From positions 124,001-188,000 of the IMG/VR virus record IMGVR_UViG_3300042302_000394: DNA of 64,000 nucleotides; one strand, given 5' to 3'. This document shows, one piece after another, positions 40,131 through 49,646 of the stretch (its first letter is position 1; each line of letters starts with the position of its first letter). The notes beneath the pieces were generated by a model that worked only from the letters and a program-made list of their open reading frames with translations, did no database searches and had not been told where the DNA came from. The stretch comes from a virus. The position numbers and the translations under genes are program-made.

Positions 40131-42374
40131 TTAGGATCCTATTGCCAGTATATATGGCGTCATTACTGCGAACAGACTCTTGGTAAATGTTCTACCAGAT
40201 ATTGTTCCTATGCTGTTATTTATAACCAGGTCATTACCAATACGGAAATCTCCCTGCTGGTCTGTACCGGTATAGTAGACTTTCCCCCCATCTAATGCCA
40301 CTGCTTGATTATCACTGTTGGGTTCACCGCCTAGATAGGGCAAGGCCGAATTGATGTTTATACCTGCACCAATCCATTCAAAGTTGTGTGCCGAACTCTG
40401 TATTTGACTGTATTGATGGAATGATACCACAGTGTTGTCCGCAACAGCCGGACTAACTGACGACTGTAAGGTAACTGTGCTCGAGTAAGCGTTTTCTAAT
40501 ATGTTAGATACGATTGCTACTAATGCCTGTGCTCTTGCTGATTCAGTAGATGTTCCTGCTGTGGTACTAGTATTCTGCACTACACTAGACTGCAATGGAG
40601 TAACGGCTGTTGCTAATATACAATCATCTACAATTGTACTGATAAAATCATATGCTGCAATAGTAGCAGGTTTTTCTTCTAATGGTATTCTAAACACTGC
40701 TCCGTCGTAGTAGGAATCGGCAGCATCGGCAGTCTGACTATTGCCCCCGTATAATACATCGTAACTTACTGCATCTATAATATATCCTACATCTCTCTTG
40801 CAGGTGCCTGTATTGTAGACAAGAGAAGGATATTCATCAGCAATATAGGCTATAGTTTCTTCTGCAATGAATGCTCTATTAGACTGAAGTAAAGTAACTG
40901 CATTAACAGTAGAAGTACTTGCACCTGTTGGTGTATTATAAGCCAGTGCAGGCGCTGCCGATTCGCCATTCTCTAATATGTTTAATAATATATCAAACAG
41001 ATTAGATGTGCGTGTATAGGCAGTAGTTGCCGGAGTTAATAAAGCCAGTGTCTTGGTTTTTAAGAAACTGATAGCACTTAATGTTTCAGTTAATTGATCT
41101 TCTACGACTACTAAACTTGCTGCTCTATAATAACTCGTGCCTGCTTTCACAGTTTGATAGTTAGTGTTTAACACCATGTCGTATGCCACAGCATTTAAAA
41201 TGTCACCTACGTCTCTACTGCACTTGAATTGATTAAAATCAAATCCTGGAAATGTTTCAAGAACATGATTAATAGTCATCACCTGTAATTTTGGCTTTTC
41301 GTTGAGTATAACTTGTCTAGAATTTCTTAAACCTGCATCTTCTGCTGTTAATATAGGATAGACAATGTCTGTGTTGCCCGTTTTAAATGCAGTTGCACTG
41401 ACAATGGTATAGTATGTACTAGTACCGAAACTGATAGCATCTCCCACGGATGGTTTAATACTTAAATTATCAATAGTAATTGTTCTACCACTAGATGTGC
41501 TGACTACCTTGCCTGTGTATTTTGCGGGACTTACTCCTACTGCTTTTAATGCATAGTTACCGAAACTGCTGTTACTGTTGGTAATAGAACAGAATCCGCC
41601 TGTTTCACACAAAAATCCCACATCGCAGCAAATGGTAAACACTGACACTAAAGATGCATATCCACTGTTTAACATATGTATGCCGATGCCGCCCTGGTTA
41701 TACTGCGTGAACGCATCAACCATCATACTCTTTGTACCCAGTGCATGATCCCCGTCAACACGCATACCAGTACCGCTGCTGGTCATACTGGTGCAGTTTT
41801 GCACATATGGACTAGTAGATATAACACCTGCACTACCGTCCGGATCAAATGCCACTGCTGCGGAGGGGCTTACATGATCCTTAAATGTCATGTGTGCTAG
41901 GTAAGATCCATTGTTTACGTAGAATAAGTCGTTAGTGGGAGTTTGTGGACGAACTGTAACAGATCTTAAATTATCACCAATTACAGATACAAAATCTGGT
42001 ACTGTGATAGGATTTGCTTCAGTGTAGTCCCCGCTCTTGACAAAAACTGTAGTACCGCGAGTAGCAATAGCTAACGCTGCTTTGATAGTTCTTTTGCTTA
42101 AATTTAGTGCAGTTCCAGAATTTGCATCGTTGCCGCTTTCACTAACATACAGAACATTATCGACTGCAATGTTGCCCACGCTACCTGCATAACCTACACT
42201 ACCTGTATAGCCGCGAATCCCGCCGTAGTCTAAATCTAGCCAGTTGTCCTGGCCGTTACCTATTTTAAACAGATCAGTATCTGTTTCTATACCCATTTCG
42301 GCTACAGCTAGGGCAGGGTTAACGCTAGCCCATTCCGCTGCTGTCCCCCTTTTAAATTGAATCTGTATTGCCAT
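40131..42374 (-). CDS. Large beta-helix tail fibre protein
   Basis: 747 residues. N-terminal MAIQIQFKRGTAAEWASVNP module as in many fibre proteins, a few collagen-like triplets (GYTGSVGYAGSVG), then a pectate-lyase-like beta-helix (SESGNDANSGTALNLSKRTI; TISTSP...NCTSM). The rest is helical and repetitive (two blocks with CKRDVGYIIDAVSYD / CSRDVGDILNAVAYD) with a C-terminal domain (DQQGDFRIGNDLVINNSIG). Widely found in T4-like environmental phages. Likely virion fibre. Confidence 0.75.
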   Translation of the reverse strand: MAIQIQFKRGTAAEWASVNPALAVAEMGIETDTDLFKIGNGQDNWLDLDYGGIRGYTGSVGYAGSVGNIAVDNVLYVSESGNDANSGTALNLSKRTIKAALAIATRGTTVFVKSGDYTEANPITVPDFVSVIGDNLRSVTVRPQTPTNDLFYVNNGSYLAHMTFKDHVSPSAAVAFDPDGSAGVISTSPYVQNCTSMTSSGTGMRVDGDHALGTKSMMVDAFTQYNQGGIGIHMLNSGYASLVSVFTICCDVGFLCETGGFCSITNSNSSFGNYALKAVGVSPAKYTGKVVSTSSGRTITIDNLSIKPSVGDAISFGTSTYYTIVSATAFKTGNTDIVYPILTAEDAGLRNSRQVILNEKPKLQVMTINHVLETFPGFDFNQFKCSRDVGDILNAVAYDMVLNTNYQTVKAGTSYYRAASLVVVEDQLTETLSAISFLKTKTLALLTPATTAYTRTSNLFDILLNILENGESAAPALAYNTPTGASTSTVNAVTLLQSNRAFIAEETIAYIADEYPSLVYNTGTCKRDVGYIIDAVSYDVLYGGNSQTADAADSYYDGAVFRIPLEEKPATIAAYDFISTIVDDCILATAVTPLQSSVVQNTSTTAGTSTESARAQALVAIVSNILENAYSSTVTLQSSVSPAVADNTVVSFHQYSQIQSSAHNFEWIGAGININSALPYLGGEPNSDNQAVALDGGKVYYTGTDQQGDFRIGNDLVINNSIGTISGRTFTKSLFAVMTPYILAIGS

Positions 42375-42406
42375 TTTTATATATTCCAGTTGACAGGATA
42401 TTTATT

Positions 42407-45400
42407 CTAAACAATGTAGCCTGCATCTAAGGCAGTAATGCCCACATGATTTGAGTCCGGAGTCCCGCCATCGTAATTACCGGATGCGCCGCTGCCACCC
42501 GATATAGTAACTACGACGGCTCCTGTGCCACTTGACACAGCAGACACTCCGTCCCCTAAGAATGTGATACTTGTAACGGTGTTAGTTATAGTAGTTGTTT
42601 GATCGACAATTTTAATAGAAGATCCTGATCCGGCGCTACCAGTGTAACCAACAGCAGCATATTCACCCGGGATACCTTGGCTACCAGTGTATCCTAGATC
42701 GCCCTTACTTCCGGTAAATCCAGTTTCACCTTGACTACCGGTAAATCCAGATCCTTGACTGCCGGTGTATCCAATACTGCCAATAAATCCAACTGATCCC
42801 ACAAATCCAGTTTCACCTTGACTACCTGTGAATCCGGTTCCTTGACTGCCGGTGTATCCAACTGATCCCACAAATCCAGTTTCACCTTGACTACCTGTAA
42901 ATCCAGCTCCTTGGCTACCAGTAAATCCAATACTGCCAGTGTATCCAACTGATCCCACAAATCCAGATTCGCCTCGACTACCTGTAAATCCAACTCCTTG
43001 ACTACCTGTGTAACCTAAATCGCCGGCAATACCCTGACTACCAGTGAAACCTGTAATGCCTTGACTACCTGTAAATCCAATACTGCCTGTATAACCTTTA
43101 CTACCCGTAAAGCCCTTGCCGCCGGCAACAGGTGTAAACACAACAATTAAATTAAACGTTGCTGATGCTGTTTGTGGAACTGTGTCTTGCACTGTCACAG
43201 TAAAAGCAGCAGAATTCGTCAGTACAGTAGGAATACCAGTGATAAATCCTGTAGCAGTGTTGAAACTTAGACCTGCAGGAAGATTAGGACTGATAGAATA
43301 AGTAACTGCACCAAAGCCCCCGGACACGATCACTGGCTGAAATTCTGTTTCAGCGTTTAATTCTAAAGCAACATCGCTGTTTTGCGGTGCAGCAACTAAC
43401 GACGGAGGAACAGCATCATTTACTACTAAGTTAAAGTTAGCCGACGCAGTTATGCCCACACTGTCCAATGCAGTTACTGTATAAGTTGCTGAGGATTCAG
43501 TAGTAGGGGTTCCTGTAATTTGTCCGCTGGCGGTGTTAAATGTCAATCCGATAGGAAGCGAAGGACTAATGCTATATGTTTTAGATCCAGTGCCGCCTGT
43601 AGCAGTGACAGGGCTGACTGCTGTAATTTGAACATACTCTGTCAATACAATAGTTGGATTATTAACTACGGCAACTAACGGTTGTGCGATTACAGATAGA
43701 CTAAAAGTGTTACTGCTGGTTTGCGATAAACTATCAGTTACTGTAACAGTAAAATTAGTAGAAGTTAATAGTGCAACAGGTGTTCCTGTTATTCTTCCTG
43801 TGCTGCTGGCAAATTGTAAACCAGTTGGCAAACTCGGGCTGATAGAAAATACTAGTGTACCATCGCCGCCTGTGGCAGTAACTGGAATAACGGGTGTGAT
43901 CGTTTGACTTATAACTAGCTCAACTGACGCAGTACTCAACACAGTGTTAACTGGCGGAGGATCTATTACAGTTAACAAGAATGTGGAAGAATTTGAAGAC
44001 CCTACACTGTCAGACACAATAACAGTAAAAGATGTAGCTGTCAACAAAGAATTAGGTTTACCGCCAACGAGTCCAGTGTTGACATTTAATGTCATTGTTG
44101 CAGGTAATGAAGGGCTTATGCTGTAAACCAAAGGAGCAATACCTCCAGCGCCGTTCACTGGTTTAAATGCTGTTGTTTCTTTTGTTCTTGTTGCAGTAGT
44201 TGAAGCAATCACCGTTGTTGCAGTAACAGGTGGATTGTTCAACGTTAAATTAAATTGTTTACTACTGACTTGTGCAATAGAATCATTTGCCGTAATAGTA
44301 TAAGTTTGGTTAACTAATACTGTGGCAACACCGCTGATTCTACCGTTGCCACTGTTAAAACTTAATCCTGCGGGCAAACTTGGGCTAATAGCAAAACTTA
44401 TTGAACCAAAGCCGCCGGATGCGCTTACCGGGACTATGCTGATTGTGTCGGTTACTCTGTTAAATGTAGCAGACGATATAACCAAAGTGGTAGTTAATGG
44501 TGGCGGCTCATTTACTGTTATTTTAAATGTGTTGCTGGCTGTTTGACTTAAACTGTCTGTAACAGTAACTGTATAAGTTGTTTCTGTTGATACAACTGTA
44601 GGGGTTCCAGTGATCTGTCCAGTTGAAGTGCTAAATGCTAGCCCTGCAGACAAATTTGGTGCTACGCCGTAAGAATAAATTAAAGACCCGCCTGTAGCAG
44701 TCACTGGTGTAAATGCTGAAATTGGTACAGTTCTAATCAGTGTCGAACCTGCAACAGATTGTTGTGCTTGTAATGGAGGCGTTTCAACTGTTAAACTAAA
44801 ACTCTCGCTAGCAGACTGTGTAGCCTGATCTGAGACTGTTACAGTATGATTGGTAGCAGTACGGAAAATAGTAGCGGTGCCTGATACCTGTCCAGTTGCT
44901 GCGTTAAAATTTAAACCTGTAGGGAGTGCTGGATTAATTGCAAATGTCAGTGTACCAAATCCGCCAGTTGCAGTTATTGGAATAAAAGGAGTGTCTGCTA
45001 GATTTTGAACCAGTGTCTTAGTACCAATACTGGAAATTATCAATATAGGTGCAGGGTCTACTTTAAGACTAAATGTTTTGCTGCTAGTCTGTGGGGTACT
45101 ATTACTGTCAGTTACTGTAACAGTGTTGTTGGTGTTAGCACTTACAACTGTAGAAGATCCTGTTATTTGTCCAGTCGCAGTATTAAATGACAATCCTGAG
45201 GGCAAGCTAGGACTAATTGCAAATGTCAGTGTACCTTCGCCACCACTTGCAGTTACCGGTGTAAAGGGAGCACTAACTTGCGAATTCTGAATCAATGTTC
45301 TAGAAGAAATCGCCAGTGTCGTTGATAATACAGGTGGGCCAACTAGAATAGTAAACTGTTTTGATGTAGTTTGTGTTGCTTGATCCGTTATGGTAACTGT

Positions 45401-47029
45401 ATACTGCGTCTGAGTAGAAGTAACAGTAGGACGACCAGATATTTGACCAGTTGTAGTACTGAATGTTAATCCAGCAGGTAGTGCCGGACTAATTGCATAA
45501 GATAAAGTTAAATACCCACCGCTAGCAGATACTGGAGTAAATGCCGTAATGGTAGTATTTTTAATGAATGTACTAGTTGCAACTAGTAGTGTTGAATTAA
45601 GAGCAGGTAATGCTTCAACTGTTAAACTAAAAGTTTTGCTGCTAACTTGTGAAGGACTACTAGAGTCAGTAACTGATACAGTGTAAGTCGAAGCTGCAAT
45701 GGCTTCAGTGGCCGTGCCCGATACTACCCCAGTTGATGTGTTAAAACTTAACCCAGCAGGCAATGCTGGACTAATTGAAAATGCTAAAGGCGTTATACCA
45801 CCGCTAGCAGTTACTGGAGTAAATGCTGTGAACGCAATAGTTCTAATTAGAGTTCTACTAGAAACATTTTGTACAGTAATTAGCGCCGGAGGAAGTATTT
45901 CTAAACTAAAAGTCTTACTGCTAGTAGCACCAGAACTGTCGCTAACAGTAATAACAAAATTATTCTGTGCAAAAGATACAGATGGTGTTCCTGAAATAAA
46001 TCCTGTTGCAGTATTAAATGTTAGTCCTGCAGGTAATGCAGGATTGATAGAATATGTTAAAGTTCCAATTCCGCCTGTACCATTAACTGGTTTAAATGCG
46101 GTAATAGATAAATTTTGTGTAAGTGTTCTACTTGCCGTGTCTAGTGTAGAACCCAATTGGGTTGCTCCTGCGGCAACAGCTAATGTAAATGTTGCACTGC
46201 CTGTTTGACCGCTAGCATCTGTAAAAGTCATTACATATGAAGTAGATGGCGATGCTACTGTAGGAGTTCCGGCGATAACAATATCAAGATAGTTGTACCA
46301 GTAATTAACTGTGTCCGCTGCTGTTATCGATTTAACAGTAGCATCAGTGATACTAACAGTTGCACCTGTATTCCACGCAACCTGTCCTATCGGTGATGTT
46401 CCTCCGCTTAGACTAGGATTAGCATTATATCTAAGCGTGATTGTGGATACTGTAACAGCAGTACATTCCCATATTCCGTTGTAGCTGGTTTTAGTTTGTC
46501 CTCTTACTGCGTAAAAACTTCCAGCAACAGGAGTTTGTCCGTTAGAAGTATATTGATATGTTACAGACCACGAAGTTCCAGATCCTGATATAGTAGGAGC
46601 AGTGCCAGAGACATTTAGATCAACTCTAGTTTTTTTAATAGCAAGTCCAGCAGGCAGTGCAGGATTGATACTAACATTTAAAATTTCAGTTGGTATCGCA
46701 CTTCCGCCGTACACACTTACCGGATTAAAGGTGGCCAGTGTGCCTTGTGTAAAATTCAATGTAGGAACTAAGGTCGTTGCTACAATATTAGGCGGAGTAG
46801 GAGGTGAAGCTAGACCGGGAAATCTAGAACCTGTTACGCCCAGGTAAGGTTTTGTTAAATCGTAGTTGCCCAGTGTAATCTTACCAGCAGACAACCCAGT
46901 ACCTAATACGCCCGTTCTGGCAGCGCCGTTTTGGTTGATATAAGCGTCTTGAGCACCGAAGTAATTGTCACCTGCTACAGTAGCGGGTGCAGGTTGAGCT
47001 GTTGGATAGGGAAAGTAATAAATGGTCAC
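42407..47029 (-). CDS. Giant fibre with eleven Ig-like repeats and collagen-like end
   Basis: 1540 residues from a GTG at 47029. After a short N-terminal domain come about eleven putative Ig (He_PIG-type) repeats of roughly 85-90 residues, each with SPSLPAGLSFNTATGQITGT or a close variant. A collagen-like G-x-y tract of about 150 residues follows, then a small C-terminal domain. The shape would be a long flexible chain, suited to reach for receptors. GTAAATAT lies six bases before the start, without a Shine-Dalgarno sequence. Confidence 0.78.
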   Translation of the reverse strand: MTIYYFPYPTAQPAPATVAGDNYFGAQDAYINQNGAARTGVLGTGLSAGKITLGNYDLTKPYLGVTGSRFPGLASPPTPPNIVATTLVPTLNFTQGTLATFNPVSVYGGSAIPTEILNVSINPALPAGLAIKKTRVDLNVSGTAPTISGSGTSWSVTYQYTSNGQTPVAGSFYAVRGQTKTSYNGIWECTAVTVSTITLRYNANPSLSGGTSPIGQVAWNTGATVSITDATVKSITAADTVNYWYNYLDIVIAGTPTVASPSTSYVMTFTDASGQTGSATFTLAVAAGATQLGSTLDTASRTLTQNLSITAFKPVNGTGGIGTLTYSINPALPAGLTFNTATGFISGTPSVSFAQNNFVITVSDSSGATSSKTFSLEILPPALITVQNVSSRTLIRTIAFTAFTPVTASGGITPLAFSISPALPAGLSFNTSTGVVSGTATEAIAASTYTVSVTDSSSPSQVSSKTFSLTVEALPALNSTLLVATSTFIKNTTITAFTPVSASGGYLTLSYAISPALPAGLTFSTTTGQISGRPTVTSTQTQYTVTITDQATQTTSKQFTILVGPPVLSTTLAISSRTLIQNSQVSAPFTPVTASGGEGTLTFAISPSLPSGLSFNTATGQITGSSTVVSANTNNTVTVTDSNSTPQTSSKTFSLKVDPAPILIISSIGTKTLVQNLADTPFIPITATGGFGTLTFAINPALPTGLNFNAATGQVSGTATIFRTATNHTVTVSDQATQSASESFSLTVETPPLQAQQSVAGSTLIRTVPISAFTPVTATGGSLIYSYGVAPNLSAGLAFSTSTGQITGTPTVVSTETTYTVTVTDSLSQTASNTFKITVNEPPPLTTTLVISSATFNRVTDTISIVPVSASGGFGSISFAISPSLPAGLSFNSGNGRISGVATVLVNQTYTITANDSIAQVSSKQFNLTLNNPPVTATTVIASTTATRTKETTAFKPVNGAGGIAPLVYSISPSLPATMTLNVNTGLVGGKPNSLLTATSFTVIVSDSVGSSNSSTFLLTVIDPPPVNTVLSTASVELVISQTITPVIPVTATGGDGTLVFSISPSLPTGLQFASSTGRITGTPVALLTSTNFTVTVTDSLSQTSSNTFSLSVIAQPLVAVVNNPTIVLTEYVQITAVSPVTATGGTGSKTYSISPSLPIGLTFNTASGQITGTPTTESSATYTVTALDSVGITASANFNLVVNDAVPPSLVAAPQNSDVALELNAETEFQPVIVSGGFGAVTYSISPNLPAGLSFNTATGFITGIPTVLTNSAAFTVTVQDTVPQTASATFNLIVVFTPVAGGKGFTGSKGYTGSIGFTGSQGITGFTGSQGIAGDLGYTGSQGVGFTGSRGESGFVGSVGYTGSIGFTGSQGAGFTGSQGETGFVGSVGYTGSQGTGFTGSQGETGFVGSVGFIGSIGYTGSQGSGFTGSQGETGFTGSKGDLGYTGSQGIPGEYAAVGYTGSAGSGSSIKIVDQTTTITNTVTSITFLGDGVSAVSSGTGAVVVTISGGSGASGNYDGGTPDSNHVGITALDAGYIV
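42640..43120 (-). repeat. Coding tandem repeats (collagen-like)
   Basis: Repeated G-x-y codons (GYTGSQG, GETGFVGSVG) near the C-terminus of the Ig-repeat fibre, similar in DNA to repeats in the neighbouring fibre genes. Confidence 0.7.
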
Positions 47030-47035
47030 AGTATT

Positions 47036-47043
47036 ATATTTAC
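47036..47043 (-). promoter_or_regulatory. Late-type box GTAAATAT
   Basis: GTAAATAT-AATACT-GTG on the minus strand, directly before the giant fibre start. Confidence 0.45.
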
Positions 47044-47052
47044 CCTATTTTA

Positions 47053-48744
47053 TTATGCTCTCACTGTCAAGTCTAATATGTCAAAATATCCTAATCCAGT
47101 ATCGTAACAAATGAATATAGCAGCATTGACATCATCATAGTAATAGTCACCGGGTTTAAGATCGCTTAGGCTTAATCCGTTTGCAGCATCTGCATTGGTA
47201 TACATTCTAGGTGCAGCTGACAGTTGTCCCGAGCCATCTGGAAATACTAGGGTGTAACCCGATTGTATAGTAATAGAACCGATACCGTCTGAAACAAGAC
47301 CTTCTACGGCACTACCTGTATAGCCAATGTCCCCTTGACTACCTGTATAACCATCACGTCCTATTACACCGTCAACACCTGCACTACCTGTGAATCCAAT
47401 ACTACCTGTATAACCTAGATCACCGGCGCTGCCTACATCACCTTTTTCTCCTTGCGAACCTACATAACCTACGTTGCCTCTCGAACCTACATAGCCCACA
47501 TCGCCTTGTGAACCTACATAGCCCACATCGCCTTTTTCTCCCTGCGAACCTACATAACCTACGTTGCCTCTCGAACCTACATAGCCCACATCGCCTTGTG
47601 AACCAGTATATCCATCTATGCCTTGGCTACCAGTAAAACCAATACTTCCAGTATACCCTAACTCTCCCTGCGGTCCTACAATATTTCCAACATCTAACCA
47701 ATCATCACCGACCCAAATGTTTAAGTGGCCATTATCAGATGTAATGTATCCATCACCGATATTTCCTAGATAGGACCCGGGGAGAGTTGCGTAGGTAGAA
47801 GTACTACCTAAAATCTGTACACTAGTACCGTCAGTACCTCGACTACCCACATAGCCCACATTTCCCTGACTACCTGTAAATCCTAATTCTCCTTGTGAAC
47901 CCGAGTATCCAATGCTTCCAGTAAAACCTAGATCACCTTGACTACCTGTAAATCCTAATTCACCTTGTGATCCGGTAAAACCTTGTGATCCAGTATATCC
48001 ACGACTTCCAGTAAATCCTATATCGCCTTGACTACCAGTAAATCCAGTATCACCAACTGATCCATCAACACCGGCACTTCCAGTAAATCCTATATCGCCT
48101 TGACTACCAGTAAATCCAGTATCACCAACTGATCCATCAACACCGGCACTTCCAGTAAATCCAGTATTGCCTTGACTACCAGTAAATCCAGTATCACCAA
48201 CTGATCCATCAACACCGGCACTTCCAGTAAATCCAGTATTGCCTTGACTACCAGTAAATCCAGTATCACCAACTGATCCAGTATAACCTACATTCCCTTG
48301 ACTACCTGTAAAACCTTGACTGCCTGTGTAGCCCGTATATCCGAGATTTCCCTGAGATCCAGTGTACCCGGTATCTCCACGCGAGCCTGTATAGCCAATA
48401 TTACCCTGCGAACCTGTATAGCCTGTAGGGCCTTGTATTTTTCCTACATCAACCCAAACTGTCCCGTCCCATACCCATAAATTTCCAGTGGCTTCTTCAA
48501 TAAATCCATCACCGGAATCGCCTGCGTAACTAGTTTCCAATTGAGTACTATTAGATACGCTGCCTGTAATAGTAACGCCACTACCCGAACCATTAAATTG
48601 CAGTAATCTGCCGCCAGGGGTAACGCCGTCACCTATGCGTAGGTCCCCTAATGTCTCATCATACCAAATTGTGCCCTTGTCCCCTACCCAGTCGTAAGAA
48701 TTGACAGTTATTATTCTACCGGCTTGTATTTTATAGATTGGCAT
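47053..48744 (-). CDS. Collagen-like tail fibre
   Basis: 563 residues. The N-terminus ([20 protein letters not shown]) resembles fibre-base modules; [19 protein letters not shown] is the same type of fold as in the other fibres. A long G-x-y region ([19 protein letters not shown] etc.) is broken by a [19 protein letters not shown] domain, also found in the fibre at 37820-39799. The C-terminal 60 residues form a small domain. GATAAATATC precedes the ATG by three bases. Confidence 0.78.
   Translation of the reverse strand: MPIYKIQAGRIITVNSYDWVGDKGTIWYDETLGDLRIGDGVTPGGRLLQFNGSGSGVTITGSVSNSTQLETSYAGDSGDGFIEEATGNLWVWDGTVWVDVGKIQGPTGYTGSQGNIGYTGSRGDTGYTGSQGNLGYTGYTGSQGFTGSQGNVGYTGSVGDTGFTGSQGNTGFTGSAGVDGSVGDTGFTGSQGNTGFTGSAGVDGSVGDTGFTGSQGDIGFTGSAGVDGSVGDTGFTGSQGDIGFTGSRGYTGSQGFTGSQGELGFTGSQGDLGFTGSIGYSGSQGELGFTGSQGNVGYVGSRGTDGTSVQILGSTSTYATLPGSYLGNIGDGYITSDNGHLNIWVGDDWLDVGNIVGPQGELGYTGSIGFTGSQGIDGYTGSQGDVGYVGSRGNVGYVGSQGEKGDVGYVGSQGDVGYVGSRGNVGYVGSQGEKGDVGSAGDLGYTGSIGFTGSAGVDGVIGRDGYTGSQGDIGYTGSAVEGLVSDGIGSITIQSGYTLVFPDGSGQLSAAPRMYTNADAANGLSLSDLKPGDYYYDDVNAAIFICYDTGLGYFDILDLTVRA
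47320..48440 (-). repeat. Coding tandem repeats (collagen-like)
   Basis: Blocks of about 87 bases near 48040-48290 repeat with few changes and encode [20 protein letters not shown] units. Related repeats lie at 38041-39080. Confidence 0.75.
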
Positions 48745-48747
48745 AAC

Positions 48748-48757
48748 GATATTTATC
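48748..48757 (-). promoter_or_regulatory. Late-type box GATAAATATC
   Basis: GATAAATATC-GTT-ATG before the collagen-like fibre gene. T4 late geometry puts the transcript start on the A of the ATG. Confidence 0.5.
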
Positions 48758-48765
48758 GTATGCTG

Positions 48766-49056
48766 TTATCTTGACATTAATGCTTTTAGTTGTTGAATAA
48801 TGTCGTTCTGCTCAGGGGGCTCTTCGCCCACTGTTTCCTGACCTGTTAGTTTGTCTATAACAGGGCTGTCTTTGCCTGCTGCGGCTTTAGCAAGTTCTAG
48901 TTCTTGCTGCTGTGGGCTGATCATCACAGGATTTTGCTGCAATTCTGTATCGGCTTCCTCGGGTGGGTTTTGACCAGCAGCATTAACCACAGGATCTTCA
49001 TCACCATTAATTGTAATGGTAATAGGTACATTAATGGTGAATTCTTTTGCTCTCAT
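48766..49056 (-). CDS. Unknown acidic protein with MRAKEF start
   Basis: 96 residues, acidic and Gln/Pro-rich: MRAKEFTINVPITITINGDE, then EEADTELQQNPVMISPQQQE. The first codons (ATGAGAGCA) and the CTAAATAC box upstream match those at the metallopeptidase and the gene at 51651-51953. No domain recognised. Probably a virion or internal protein. Confidence 0.55.
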   Translation of the reverse strand: MRAKEFTINVPITITINGDEDPVVNAAGQNPPEEADTELQQNPVMISPQQQELELAKAAAGKDSPVIDKLTGQETVGEEPPEQNDIIQQLKALMSR

Positions 49057-49194
49057 GATGTATTTAGTTGCCGGTTACTTAATCCGGCGCCGAATTTTTT
49101 ATGGCTCAGCAGTGTAATTACGCCGGCAATTTACGTTTGCTAGACGGACGCCTGCCCGGTGGGCTAACCGTTACGACAACGGACCTAAGGTGGT
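49057..49194. other. GC-rich intergenic segment with hairpins
   Basis: 138 bases between the secreted nuclease and the MRAKEF gene. Contains CCGTT-GTCGT-AACGG, GCCC-ACC-GGGC and CCGG-repeat hairpins (GCCGGCG, CGGCGCCGG). No tRNA fold, no T-tract and no open frame was found. CTAAATAC (49060-49067) stands at its left end. Confidence 0.5.
49060..49067 (-). promoter_or_regulatory. Late-type box CTAAATAC
   Basis: CTAAATAC-ATC-ATGAGAGCA on the minus strand, upstream of the gene ending at 48766; no Shine-Dalgarno sequence. Confidence 0.5.
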
Positions 49195-49635
49195 TTAGTT
49201 ACACCAACTTTGTTTAGCATCGCCGTAATATTCGCGTGCTAGACCGTTGGCAATTAATCCTTGACGAATGCTCTGTCCATTGACTAAGATGTCTCCTAGA
49301 ATGCGACCGCCAAACTTGTCCCAACCGTAGATGATAACTTGATGTTTAGGGTGGGATTGAATCGCATGTGTGGTAAATTTGCTGGCCACTAATGCTCTCT
49401 CGTTTTCTTGCGGGCACTGTGCTCTGTGTCCTTTTTCCGGAGTATCAACACCAAATATACGAACTGCTAGTTCTGGCTTTAGTGGAGCAGGAAGGAATGG
49501 TGCTGCAATCACAATAGTGTCACCGTCGCTTACACGTATAATCTGTGCGTCATAAGTTGCACCTTTAGGTGTCTTTTGTGCTAGAGCAGGAACTGCCGCC
49601 ACTGCTAATAATAGGGTTAATAATAGTTTTTTCAT
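49195..49635 (-). CDS. Secreted thermonuclease-like (SNase) nuclease
   Basis: 146 residues from ATG 49635. A signal peptide (MKKLLLTLLLAVAAVPALAQ) precedes the SNase fold: IRVSDGDTIVI, VRIFGVDTPEKGHRAQCPQE (with the conserved Arg and Asp), and GLAREYYGDAKQSW. It would act in the periplasm or outside the cell on DNA or RNA. A start ten codons earlier is possible. It sits among fibre genes. TTAAATAC lies three bases before the ATG. Confidence 0.8.
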   Translation of the reverse strand: MKKLLLTLLLAVAAVPALAQKTPKGATYDAQIIRVSDGDTIVIAAPFLPAPLKPELAVRIFGVDTPEKGHRAQCPQENERALVASKFTTHAIQSHPKHQVIIYGWDKFGGRILGDILVNGQSIRQGLIANGLAREYYGDAKQSWCN

Positions 49636-49638
49636 AAT

Positions 49639-49646
49639 GTATTTAA
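49639..49646 (-). promoter_or_regulatory. Late-type box TTAAATAC
   Basis: TTAAATAC-ATT-ATG on the minus strand before the secreted nuclease gene; no ribosome binding site lies between. Confidence 0.45.

Noticed and set aside
49057-49194. Possible tRNA
   Set aside because: No acceptor stem, TTCGANTCC arm or CCA could be placed on either strand.
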